NCBI RefSeq assembly: GCF_002760615.1
Contig: NZ_AWWI01000042.1
Location: 52,624 to 116,623, forward strand
DNA: 64,000 nucleotides
DNA from: Puniceibacterium antarcticum
GTDB taxonomy: Bacteria > Pseudomonadota > Alphaproteobacteria > Rhodobacterales > Rhodobacteraceae
Direction of reading: 5' to 3'
Shown piece after piece: positions 36,387 to 44,556 of this stretch. The position numbers and the translations under genes were made by a program. The notes under the pieces are model-generated. The model searched no databases, was not told where the DNA came from, and saw nothing but the letters and a program-made list of their open reading frames with translations. Every line of letters begins with the position of its first letter. Positions within the stretch are counted from its first letter, which is position 1.

Positions 36387-37211
36387 TCAGCGGCGCCCCG
36401 ATGCAATGTATTTCAAAAGGAAGTTGGCCGAAAAGGACATCAGGATCAGGATCATCGCGATGATGCTCGCCGCCACAAAATCGTTCGAGACGTTGACCTT
36501 CTGGTACAGCAGCGTCTCAAGCATCAGCACCTTGGACCCGCCCAGAATGGCCGGCGTGATATAGGCGGTCAGAGATCCGGTGAACACGAGCGTCCCCCCG
36601 ATCACCAGCCCCTCTTTCGTCAGGGGCAGGATGACGCGAAAGAACACCGCGATCCAGCTGGCCCCCAGCACCCGCGCAGCAGGGATGACATCCCGCGGGA
36701 TATTCTCCATCGCAGACACCAGAGAGATGATCATCAGCGGCAGGAACAATTGCAGCAGCCCCAGGAAAACGGCCGTTTCGGTGAACAGCAGCCGCACTGG
36801 CCCATCGGTCAGATGCAGCCCGACAAGCGCCGAATTGACGATGCCCGTGCGGCCCAGGATCACGATCCAGGCAAAGGTGCGCGCCACCGGAGAGATCATC
36901 AGCGGCAGGATCACCAGACCGAACACCCGACCCCGCGATTTTGGCGGCAGGCTGACGATGCTGAAGGCGGCGGCATATCCGATCACGGCGGCAGTCCCCG
37001 CCACCAGCGCGCCCAGCTTGAGCGTGCGCAGAAACACGGTGCGGTTCAGACCAGAGCTGAAGAAATCGACATATCCCGACAGGCTCCAGCCGGTGGCGGA
37101 GGGGCGGAAGCCTTCGGACAACAGGATCGCCACCGGCAGGATGAACAGCAGGGTGGCAAAGGCAGCGGCGGGCAGGGCCAGCACCAGCCCTTCTTTTCTG
37201 TTCGAGAACAT
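36387..37211 (-). CDS. ABC transporter permease (PotB-type)
   Basis: A 274-residue permease. An initial helix LVLALPAAAFATLLFILPVAILL is followed by a periplasmic segment and the coupling loop PAARVLGASWIAVFFRVILPLTK. Downstream genes overlap it or nearly touch it. It is separated from the binding-protein gene by 60 bp holding a hairpin. Confidence 0.92.
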   Translation of the reverse strand: MFSNRKEGLVLALPAAAFATLLFILPVAILLSEGFRPSATGWSLSGYVDFFSSGLNRTVFLRTLKLGALVAGTAAVIGYAAAFSIVSLPPKSRGRVFGLVILPLMISPVARTFAWIVILGRTGIVNSALVGLHLTDGPVRLLFTETAVFLGLLQLFLPLMIISLVSAMENIPRDVIPAARVLGASWIAVFFRVILPLTKEGLVIGGTLVFTGSLTAYITPAILGGSKVLMLETLLYQKVNVSNDFVAASIIAMILILMSFSANFLLKYIASGRR

Positions 37212-37235
37212 TGGCGGACTTTCAGGCGAAAGGAG

Positions 37236-37258
37236 GGACCGCGCCGTCAGCGCGGTCC
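37236..37258 (-). terminator. intercistronic hairpin after the binding-protein gene
   Basis: GGACCGCGC and GCGCGGTCC form a perfect 9-bp stem with a 5-base loop, in the 60-bp gap between the solute-binding gene and the first permease. As in proX-proW and the first polyamine-type operon, it probably sets higher levels of the binding protein. Confidence 0.75.
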
Positions 37259-37271
37259 TTTGCGGGGCAGC

Positions 37272-38288
37272 TTAGCGGATGACTTCGGCATTCCACTGTT
37301 CCACCCAGGCGTCACGATGTGCGACGATATCCTGCGGTGAGATCATGTTGAGCGAATTGATCAGCTCGGCTCCATATGTCAGGCCCTCGGCCACCTCGTC
37401 GCTCAGGACGACCTTGGCATTGGCGGGGCTGTCGATCTGCGCCTCGGCGATGCGGGTCTGAACCTCGCTCGACAGCCAGTAATCCATGAACTGATAGGCC
37501 AGATCCTCGTTTCCGTTGCCTTTGGTCATGACCATGACATTCATGCCGCCGGTCTGGCCTTCCTTGGGTTCGGCCCAGGCAAAGGGCAGGCCCGACTCCT
37601 TGAAGCTGCCCCAGGCAAAGCGGCCCACGGGCGCGGCGATCACTTCCTGCTGGTTCATCAGCTGCGCCAGCTCGGAAGAGCGGGAATAGAATGTCACGAT
37701 GTCGTCGGCATGTTCCCCGACTGTTGTGATCGTCTGGGCAAAGTCTTCCGGATGTCCAAGCGCCTTGGACAGCATCAGCAGGGTCAGCGGACCCTGGGTG
37801 CCGGTGATGTTCGGCAGGGCAACGCGGCCTGCAACCTCTTCGTCCAGCAGATCGGCCCAGCTGTTAATCTTGACCAGATCCGACCGGTAGACGATCGAGC
37901 TTGCGTAAAACGTGTACCCCACAGCCGTCTGATCCCCCAATGGGTCCTGCGCCGACGGGTAGAGATCTCCAAAGCTGGTCAGACGGGTGCTGTCGATCTG
38001 CGCCAGCAGCTCTTTTTGCGACAGCGCATAAGCGTCATGGGCCGAAATCACCGCAACGTCGATCACCGGATCTGCGGCATTTGCCTCGATCTTGGCCATA
38101 CGCTCGACGCTGTTGCCGGTCTCGACCACCAGATCGCAGCCGCAGATTTCCTCAAACGGATCGTACAGCGCCTCTTTGTATTCGTCCTGGGCAAAAGCAT
38201 AGACCGAAATGGTCAGCGTCTTGTCGGCGGCTGTGGCGGTCGTGGCCATCAGTCCCGCTGCGGCCGCAGTGCAAAGCATGGTTTTCAT
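37272..38288 (-). CDS. ABC transporter substrate-binding protein (SBP family 1, PotD/AfuA-like)
   Basis: A 338-residue periplasmic protein. The signal peptide MKTMLCTAAAAGLMATTATAA is followed by KTLTISVYAFAQDEYKEALYDPFEEICGCDLVVETGNS, the start of polyamine/iron-type binding proteins. Ligand is unknown; the operon enzymes suggest a purine nucleoside or base. The ATG overlaps the LacI regulator stop (ATGA). Confidence 0.9.
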   Translation of the reverse strand: MKTMLCTAAAAGLMATTATAADKTLTISVYAFAQDEYKEALYDPFEEICGCDLVVETGNSVERMAKIEANAADPVIDVAVISAHDAYALSQKELLAQIDSTRLTSFGDLYPSAQDPLGDQTAVGYTFYASSIVYRSDLVKINSWADLLDEEVAGRVALPNITGTQGPLTLLMLSKALGHPEDFAQTITTVGEHADDIVTFYSRSSELAQLMNQQEVIAAPVGRFAWGSFKESGLPFAWAEPKEGQTGGMNVMVMTKGNGNEDLAYQFMDYWLSSEVQTRIAEAQIDSPANAKVVLSDEVAEGLTYGAELINSLNMISPQDIVAHRDAWVEQWNAEVIR

Positions 38289-39250
38289 ATCTGTGAACCC
38301 TGTTGTGGTTTCGGAGAGGTGGTGGATTGCCGGATAACCAGACGCATGGGAATGGTCTGCCCCAGCAGGGGGGCCTGTTCACCGCGGATCTGGGACAGGA
38401 TGATGGCGATGGCGCGCTCGGCGATGTCTTCGGTCGCCTGCGCCACAGTGGTCAGCTGCGGGTGCATGGCCTGCGACAGCGGCAGATCGTCGATGCCGCT
38501 CAGGCTGACGTCCCCCGGGACCTGCAGCCCATGCCGGGACAGCTCCGCCAGCACCCGCAACGCCAGAAGATCCGAGGTCGTCAGAACCGCAGTGGCCCCG
38601 TCCCGGATGTCATCCACCAGATCCTTCAGGCCGTCGGGGGCAGATCGCGTGCGGATCTTGGCATGCGCCGCAAGCGCCTCGGTCATGCCGGTGATCCGGT
38701 CGCGCTGCACGTCGGACAACGGATCGCCGATCAGCACCACATCCTTATGGCCAAGCTGTGCGATATGCGCCCCGATCAGCCGCCCGCCCCCGATGTGATC
38801 GGCGCTGACCGTGTTGGCGGGATCGGCGGCGGCGTTGATCACGACCATGGGCACGCTCTGACGTGCGGGCGTTGTCCCCCGTTGCGGCACGATCAGGATG
38901 CCGTCGACACCGCGCTGCACAAGACGGCTCAATGCGCGGTCCTGTTCTTCGGCACTGCCGCGGGAATCCGCGATCAGAACGCCCAGCCCCATGCGATCCG
39001 CCTCGATGGCAAGGCTTTGCGCGATGCGCGGAAACAGCGGATTGGTTAGGTCCGGCATGACAAGCCCCAGCGTATCGGTGCGGCCGGACTTCAGCGCGCG
39101 GGCCGTCTGACTGGGGACATAACCGGCCTTGGCGGCGTACCTGCGGATGCGATCCGCCAGCTCGGCGGAAACGCGTCCCCGCCCGGACAGGGCATTGGAC
39201 ACGGTGGCGACGGAAACGCCAAGTTCGGTTGCGACTTTCTTAAGGCTCAT
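38285..39250 (-). CDS. LacI-family transcriptional regulator
   Basis: A 321-residue repressor. The N-terminal helix-turn-helix and hinge read MSLKKVATELGVSVATVSNALSGRGRVS then RIRRYAAKAGYVPSQTARALKSG, and a periplasmic-binding-like effector domain follows (LGLVMPDLTNPLFPRIAQSL). It is the first gene of the operon and overlaps the binding-protein gene. Two LacI-type sites lie directly upstream, so it probably represses its own operon until the nucleoside or a product binds. Confidence 0.94.
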   Translation of the reverse strand: MSLKKVATELGVSVATVSNALSGRGRVSAELADRIRRYAAKAGYVPSQTARALKSGRTDTLGLVMPDLTNPLFPRIAQSLAIEADRMGLGVLIADSRGSAEEQDRALSRLVQRGVDGILIVPQRGTTPARQSVPMVVINAAADPANTVSADHIGGGRLIGAHIAQLGHKDVVLIGDPLSDVQRDRITGMTEALAAHAKIRTRSAPDGLKDLVDDIRDGATAVLTTSDLLALRVLAELSRHGLQVPGDVSLSGIDDLPLSQAMHPQLTTVAQATEDIAERAIAIILSQIRGEQAPLLGQTIPMRLVIRQSTTSPKPQQGSQI

Positions 39251-39269
39251 CTTCGGTCCATCCTGAGTC

Positions 39270-39285
39270 GATGAAACGTTTAACC
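39270..39285. promoter_or_regulatory. LacI-type operator, proximal copy
   Basis: GATGAAACGTTTAACC is an imperfect palindrome with the central CG typical of LacI-family sites (6 of 8 half-site positions match). It is 20 bp upstream of the regulator start codon. Confidence 0.6.
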
Positions 39286-39312
39286 TTCGGCTTATCGCCG
39301 GGTCAATGCTGA

Positions 39313-39328
39313 GGTTAAACGATTAACC
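39313..39328. promoter_or_regulatory. LacI-type operator, distal copy
   Basis: GGTTAAACGATTAACC is a near-perfect palindrome (7 of 8 half-site positions) sharing TTTAACC with the proximal site 43 bp away centre to centre. The spacing of about four helical turns would allow cooperative binding or a small loop. Confidence 0.7.
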
Positions 39329-39442
39329 ATACAGATTGTCGTCTGCTGCAATTTAGACCGACGTCGCCACAGAAACAGGCAGTCCACAAATGCAGTCAGC
39401 CTACTGCCCGCAATCGACCTCAAGAGCAGATGAAACCGCAGG

Positions 39443-39460
39443 GGCCGCCCAAAAGGGCGG
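39443..39460 (-). terminator. hairpin at the 3' end of the large regulator gene
   Basis: GCCGCCC-AAAA-GGGCGGC is a perfect 7-bp stem with a 4-base loop that starts 1 bp after the regulator stop on the minus strand. The T-run is in the loop and not downstream, so termination strength is uncertain. Confidence 0.6.
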
Positions 39461-39461
39461 C

Positions 39462-42400
39462 TCACAAATGGACAGGCTCAGCCCCCAGCACTCTCAGCGC
39501 GTGGTGATATTCGTCAAGATCGGGATGCTCGGGTACGAAACTCAGGCTCTTTCGCAGCGATTCACCGGCCCGTGCGTCGGCGTGCTTCTCGGCCAGGGCG
39601 CACCAGTCAAGTGCTGCGCGCAGGGCCAGCAGATGATTGCCCGCTGCATCGGCCATCTGCCAGGCCTTTGCCAGTGTCTCTGACACCTCCGCCATGTCGC
39701 GTCCCTGCGCCTGCTGGGACTTGGCCAGAAACCGCCACAGCTCGGGATCGAAATAATGGACATTGGTGTCGGCGGTAAAGCCCAGCGTCTCTTCGGCAAC
39801 TTCCGCGGCGCGCTCGGCCGCCCCCTTGGCGTAAAACGCCTCGGCGCGCCAAAGCGAAACATAGGGCACGGCAAGACTGGCACCGGTCTCTTTGTACGCC
39901 AGCTGGCCCTGCTCCATCAGCTCCAGTCCGATGTCCTGCCCGTCAAGGTCAAGCGAGCGCCCCAGATAAATCTGGGTCTGTGCGCGCCACTGGGCAAAGC
40001 TCTGCCCTTGCGACAGCCGCATCGCCGCCTCTGCCATCTCCTGTGCGGCCTCTGAATCCTGCCGGAACTGGTACATGCCGGTAGCAAACACATGCGCAAA
40101 AGCCACGCTGAAATCGTGTTTGGACGCTTCGGCCCGGTCAATGCACCTCTGACAGGCGTCATCGGCGTCCCGGTAGCGCCCCATCAGCGTATAGGCCCAG
40201 CCCAGATAGGCCAAAGAGGAAACCGCCGGATCCACGCCAAAACGCCGGATACATATCTCAATCTGGTCATCTGCCGCACCGGCCACCGCCGCCTCAAAGA
40301 ACACCGCAGCCTGCGCCGCACGGCCGTAATAAAACGCCACGACTCCCTGCATGTAACGCGCGGCAGTTTGTGCGTCCCTGTCATTGGCCGCATCAGCGTC
40401 CGCTGCAATTTCGGCGGCGATCTGCTCGGCGCTCTTCAGTTCTGACCGCATCACATGCTGGCCCCAGATTCCCCACAACAGACGTGGGAAATCCATCTGC
40501 CCGCCATCCCCGGCAGAGGCGATATTGGCCTTGGCATAGACCGATTCCACTTCGACGGCGCCAAAACCCTTTGTCGCCAGCAATTGCGGCCCCAGCTGCA
40601 ACAGCAACTTGCGCTCCAGCCCCACGGGCCGCTCCTGCGCAGGCAGGCTGTCCAGCAAGGTCAGCGCCTTGCTGAAATGCCCGGCAGCTTCCATCTGGGC
40701 GGAAAACACCGCCGTCTGCTGACCGGCTTTTTCAAAGAACTCGACAGCTTTCAGGACATTCCCGCTCAGCTCATAGTGACGCGCGATGATTTCGGGCGAC
40801 GACAGAAGCTTCTCCCTGCCGCGATGTTCCAGCCGGTGCGCGATGCGGCTGTGACACTGCATTCGCGCCTTGTTCAGCATCATCGAATAGGCAAATTCCT
40901 GAAACAGCGCATGCCGGAATTCGTAGCGGGCATTGGGCGGACGCCCAAAGCGCAGGATAAGACCGGCCTCCTGCAGATCGTTCAGCTGACTTTCCAGCGT
41001 CTCGCGGTCAAGCGACAGAATCTGCTGCAACAGGGAAAAATCGAAGGCGGGACCAATCGCCGCCGCAGCTGATAGGGTGGGCCAGGTCTCCTGCGCCTCG
41101 TCCAGCCGCGCCATCAGCGAGGCGCGCAGGTTTTGCGGCACCTTCCGTCTGGCCCCGTCGCCCTCGCGCAGCATGGTGCGCACCAGCTCGACCACAAACA
41201 GCGGGTTGCCGGACGACCGGCGCACCAGTTCTTCGGTGATTTTGCTGCCCAGCTTTTCGGAGCCAAGCAATTCGACCAGTTCGCGCACGCGCGGGCGCTT
41301 CAGACGATCCAGTGAAATATGGATCAGACCCTGCGCCGGCAGCGTCGCGGCCATGCTGTTGGTCCGGCTGGTGATCAGGATCAGCAGCGTGCCCGCCGGG
41401 CGCCCCTTCACCAGCTGGTCCAGCACGTCAAGGCTGGTGTGGTCAAACCAATGCGCATCTTCGATCAGCAGGACCGATGGCCCGACCCCAAGGGCCGACC
41501 ACACGTCGCTCAGCGCGCTCTCCACTGTTGCCTCTGCGATGGGGGCAGGGGCGTCCGTCTCGCTTTGCTCATCGTACGTTGTCGCGGCGTGCCCCGCCAC
41601 AACACGTCCCGTGCGAATGGGCCAGAGCGCACTGCCCGTGCGATGCGGCGATCCTGACAGCGTCAGCTGGGTCAGCGGTTTCGGCGATATGCTGTCCAAA
41701 AACGCACGAGCAAGCCGCGATTTGCCGATGCCGGGTTCGCCGGTGATCAGGCCGATTTGCACCCGCTCTGTCGTACCGCCCTCCCAAAGGCCCCCCAGCA
41801 GCGCCAGCTCCTCTTCGCGCCCGACGAAGTGGCCGGATCTGTCGCGCACCGGTCCCGCCGGCTGCTGCTCGGGTTCGGCCAGCGGCCCGACAATGCCCAG
41901 AATGTCCGACCGGCCCGCGACCTCTGTGATCGCAACCTTGTGGCGCAGCGCCTCTCCAACCTCTGCGGTGACCAGAATTCCGCCGGGGTCTGCCAGCTGC
42001 GCAAGCTCTGCCGCCATCATGATCGGCCCCCCCGTCAGATCGGGCGCCGTCGGATCGTTGGGCGCCTGCCGCACCAGCACCTTGTTCTGCGCAAGGCCGC
42101 AGGACAGACCGGCGGTCGTGCTCTGCGCCATCAGCGCCTGTGCCGCGCGCAGGGCATTTTCAAGGTCGAATTCACTTGCTTGAGGAAAGCCGAAAACCGC
42201 GATGGCACGGCCATTGCCGCTTTCGATCAACCGCCCGCCAAACTGCGCGACGACCTTGTTCACATCGTCCCGGAAGGTATCCGCAAAGATCAGCATGTCT
42301 TCCGGGTCGGCGTCCGGCGCTTCGCTCATCCTCGCCGCATCGCGCACCAGTACCGCAAGGACCGAGACTTCGCGCTTTTCCTCGCGCCACGCCGTGCTTG

Positions 42401-43139
42401 GTTCGGCCGGGGCGGGCAGGCGGGCAGCGCCGCGCAGGCTTTGCGCCAGATCCTGCAGATCCTGCCCGGGCGCCACATCCAGCTCGCGGTGCAGCGCCTC
42501 CTGACAGCGCTTGTACTGCCGCAGCGCCAGATCCGGTGCCCCTTGCGCAATATGAAACAGCATCAGCGCCTTGTGCGCATCTTCGACCGCCGGATCCAGC
42601 CGCAGAATGGCCGTGGCCGTCTCTGCCGCGGCAGGCAGGGCATCGCGCGCCATGTCCGTCGCCAAAAGCCCCAGCAGTGCGCCAAGCGCGGCATCGCGAT
42701 ACCGCTCGATTTCCAGCTGCAGCCAGTCGTCAAACCCGCCCGAACGCACAACCATCGCGTTCAGGAATGGCCCCCGGTACAGTGCCACCGCAGCGCAGGG
42801 ATCGGATCCGGTCAGGCGCCAGAACGATTCGGTATCAATCTCGAAATTCTCGAGGTTAAGTTGCAGGCTCCCTTGATTCGAAGAAATCGCCTCCGGCGCA
42901 AAGGGCGCAAGACTGCGCCGCAGCACGGCCACCTCCTGCCGCAGACTCGCGCGCGCCTGCTCTTCGCCACTGTCGGACCATAAAAGCGCCGCCAGCTCTT
43001 CCCTCAGCACCGGCATGCCCGGCGCACGCGCCAAAAGGGCAAGTAATGCCCATGACTTACGCGTTTTTATCGGTATCTCTTCACCGGTTTCAGAGAGGAG
43101 CGTGCAAGGCCCCAGCAGGGACAGCTGAACCTTTTTCAT
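39462..43139 (-). CDS. multidomain SARP-type regulator: winged helix, BTAD, degenerate cyclase domain, AAA ATPase, TPR
   Basis: A 1225-residue signal-integrating regulator. Residues 1-100 fit an OmpR/SARP winged helix (LSLLGPCTLL, KSWALLALLARAPG, RASLRQEVAVLRRSL). Residues 105-245 fit the helical BTAD domain. Residues about 255-410 resemble a class III nucleotidyl cyclase, but the second metal Asp position reads ESGNGRAIAVFGFP with Asn in place of Asp, so it is probably inactive. The AAA/NB part has Walker A GEPGIGKS (467-474) and Walker B LLIEDAHW (557-564). The C-terminal half is TPR-like helices. Divergent from the transglutaminase-like/histidine-decarboxylase operon, it most likely controls it. 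The signal is unknown. Confidence 0.85.
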   Translation of the reverse strand: MKKVQLSLLGPCTLLSETGEEIPIKTRKSWALLALLARAPGMPVLREELAALLWSDSGEEQARASLRQEVAVLRRSLAPFAPEAISSNQGSLQLNLENFEIDTESFWRLTGSDPCAAVALYRGPFLNAMVVRSGGFDDWLQLEIERYRDAALGALLGLLATDMARDALPAAAETATAILRLDPAVEDAHKALMLFHIAQGAPDLALRQYKRCQEALHRELDVAPGQDLQDLAQSLRGAARLPAPAEPSTAWREEKREVSVLAVLVRDAARMSEAPDADPEDMLIFADTFRDDVNKVVAQFGGRLIESGNGRAIAVFGFPQASEFDLENALRAAQALMAQSTTAGLSCGLAQNKVLVRQAPNDPTAPDLTGGPIMMAAELAQLADPGGILVTAEVGEALRHKVAITEVAGRSDILGIVGPLAEPEQQPAGPVRDRSGHFVGREEELALLGGLWEGGTTERVQIGLITGEPGIGKSRLARAFLDSISPKPLTQLTLSGSPHRTGSALWPIRTGRVVAGHAATTYDEQSETDAPAPIAEATVESALSDVWSALGVGPSVLLIEDAHWFDHTSLDVLDQLVKGRPAGTLLILITSRTNSMAATLPAQGLIHISLDRLKRPRVRELVELLGSEKLGSKITEELVRRSSGNPLFVVELVRTMLREGDGARRKVPQNLRASLMARLDEAQETWPTLSAAAAIGPAFDFSLLQQILSLDRETLESQLNDLQEAGLILRFGRPPNARYEFRHALFQEFAYSMMLNKARMQCHSRIAHRLEHRGREKLLSSPEIIARHYELSGNVLKAVEFFEKAGQQTAVFSAQMEAAGHFSKALTLLDSLPAQERPVGLERKLLLQLGPQLLATKGFGAVEVESVYAKANIASAGDGGQMDFPRLLWGIWGQHVMRSELKSAEQIAAEIAADADAANDRDAQTAARYMQGVVAFYYGRAAQAAVFFEAAVAGAADDQIEICIRRFGVDPAVSSLAYLGWAYTLMGRYRDADDACQRCIDRAEASKHDFSVAFAHVFATGMYQFRQDSEAAQEMAEAAMRLSQGQSFAQWRAQTQIYLGRSLDLDGQDIGLELMEQGQLAYKETGASLAVPYVSLWRAEAFYAKGAAERAAEVAEETLGFTADTNVHYFDPELWRFLAKSQQAQGRDMAEVSETLAKAWQMADAAGNHLLALRAALDWCALAEKHADARAGESLRKSLSFVPEHPDLDEYHHALRVLGAEPVHL

Positions 43140-43312
43140 AGCGACCTTCTTGACGTCTTACTGGGTACTTTACGCATTTTTTATGCTGTCCGAAATATCA
43201 AGTTGTTATTGCTAAGTGACGTTAACCAGTACGAGTATCCAAGGTTATTGTGGCCTCCAGGTCGGGCGTGAACCGTCCGGCCTGGAAATAACATTTTAAC
43301 AAAGAGATGCAG
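43140..43312. promoter_or_regulatory. divergent control region with a leader hairpin
   Basis: The 170-bp AT-rich gap separates the large regulator from the Tgl-like gene. GTTATTG occurs twice (43205-43211 and 43244-43250). A hairpin with arms CCAGGTCGGGCG and CGTCCGGCCTGG (10 of 12 paired, 43257-43285) lies just before the ribosome site. It could form in the mRNA leader and affect translation. No confident -10/-35 pair was seen. Confidence 0.5.
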
Positions 43313-44554
43313 ATGACACTGGATAACCCAAAAGACCAAGCCCTTATTATTGATGGCGTGGACAGCACCGATGCGCCCGCCCTTGCCGGACGGCTCGCGG
43401 CACTTGCCCCTGCTGAAAAGCAGAATGCACTGAACGGGCCGCTGGTCCAGGAAATGATTACGGCCATGCAGGGTGCTTCTGTCCCGATGGTCTATGCCTC
43501 GGAGTCAGAGCTGCTGGACGAAATCCTCGTCCGCCTCGCCGCGGTTGACGCAATGACCAGCCTCACCAGTGGCGCATATGACTGCGATTACTTTGACCCC
43601 AACATTGATCTCAAGCCGCGCATCGGCACGACGGACAACAGCCGGACGTCCCGCTACTGGAAATTCCTGAATCCGACGGATCACTGGGATGCAGCGTGGC
43701 GCCAGACTCCGCAAACACCGCCCTCCACCGCAATTGCGCCCGAATACGGCTCGGTCCTTCCGTTCCGGGGCGAATGCGCTGGCGCCTATCAGCTGGTGAT
43801 CTACTGGGGCCTTTTGAACGGGCTGGGCGCGGATCGTTTTGCGCTGATGGCTGAAAAATTCGGCACGATGTTGGTCGGCCCGTGGAGCCTCGGACCTATC
43901 TCCAATCCCGCCACCCTGTTCATGCCCAAGGCTCCGCTCGAAGATCCGCCCATCCCCGGCGACTACATGTATTTCCAGAACAAGGACGATTATCCCGAAC
44001 TGGCGCCGGACGGGTTCTGGATGGGGCTGAACAGCATGTACATGGGCAAGGACGCCCTCGGCACGCGCCACTATTCCGGCATGGGCGCAAGCTGGCAGAC
44101 CGAGGCGAATTTGCGCATGGAACTGTCAAACGCCTATTATCAGGATTGTTATCCCCACCAGATAGAGGCGCCTCTGACCGAGGTCCGCTTTACCGTGCGC
44201 GCCCTGTTGCAGCTGCCAAAGGAACAGAACGTGGCGATCGAACACAGCGCTGACACGGACAGCACCTTTGTGATTCATGCGCCAAATGTCGGATCGCTGC
44301 AAAATGCCGGGTACACGCTGAACGAAAATGGCGTGCTGACCAATCCCTCCACCACCCTTGGCGCTCTTGCCGGCCTTTTCGGCACCACGCCAGAACATAT
44401 CAGACAGTTCCGCAGCGCCGGCCTTTCGAACCCGCCGGGCAGGATCTCTTTCGGTGGGGTGACGGCGGTCCTGTTCTTTGCGGATCCCGAAGCGGACAGA
44501 AACGATCCCGCGGCCGTGGTTTCGGTCCATGTCCACATGCACAGGAACGCCTGA
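43313..44554 (+). CDS. Tgl-like protein-glutamine gamma-glutamyltransferase
   Basis: A 413-residue protein resembling Bacillus spore transglutaminase Tgl, which joins glutamine side chains to amines. The core aligns in order: FRGECAGAYQLVIYWGLL parallels Tgl FECATAIVIIYYLAL, with the Glu-Cys pair (here Glu154-Cys155) matching Tgl Glu115-Cys116; LGADRF parallels IGEDKF; and GDYMYFQNKDDYP parallels GDCLYFKNPEFDP. Where Tgl has catalytic Glu187 (WRGEN), this protein reads WMGLN. About 130 extra C-terminal residues have no known match. The ATG at 43313 has AAAGAG at good spacing; 43307 is possible. No signal peptide. Two bp downstream is a pyruvoyl histidine decarboxylase. The Bacillus comparison is from memory. 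Confidence 0.7.
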   Translation: MTLDNPKDQALIIDGVDSTDAPALAGRLAALAPAEKQNALNGPLVQEMITAMQGASVPMVYASESELLDEILVRLAAVDAMTSLTSGAYDCDYFDPNIDLKPRIGTTDNSRTSRYWKFLNPTDHWDAAWRQTPQTPPSTAIAPEYGSVLPFRGECAGAYQLVIYWGLLNGLGADRFALMAEKFGTMLVGPWSLGPISNPATLFMPKAPLEDPPIPGDYMYFQNKDDYPELAPDGFWMGLNSMYMGKDALGTRHYSGMGASWQTEANLRMELSNAYYQDCYPHQIEAPLTEVRFTVRALLQLPKEQNVAIEHSADTDSTFVIHAPNVGSLQNAGYTLNENGVLTNPSTTLGALAGLFGTTPEHIRQFRSAGLSNPPGRISFGGVTAVLFFADPEADRNDPAAVVSVHVHMHRNA

Positions 44555-44556
44555 TC

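Noticed and set aside
36174..37340. 388-residue plus-strand frame rich in Arg/Gln/His
   Set aside because: It is antisense to two permease genes; the composition is a shadow of hydrophobic codons.
41757..42983. 408-residue plus-strand frame
   Set aside because: It is antisense to the large regulator, has no ribosome site, and its composition is that of a reversed coding strand.
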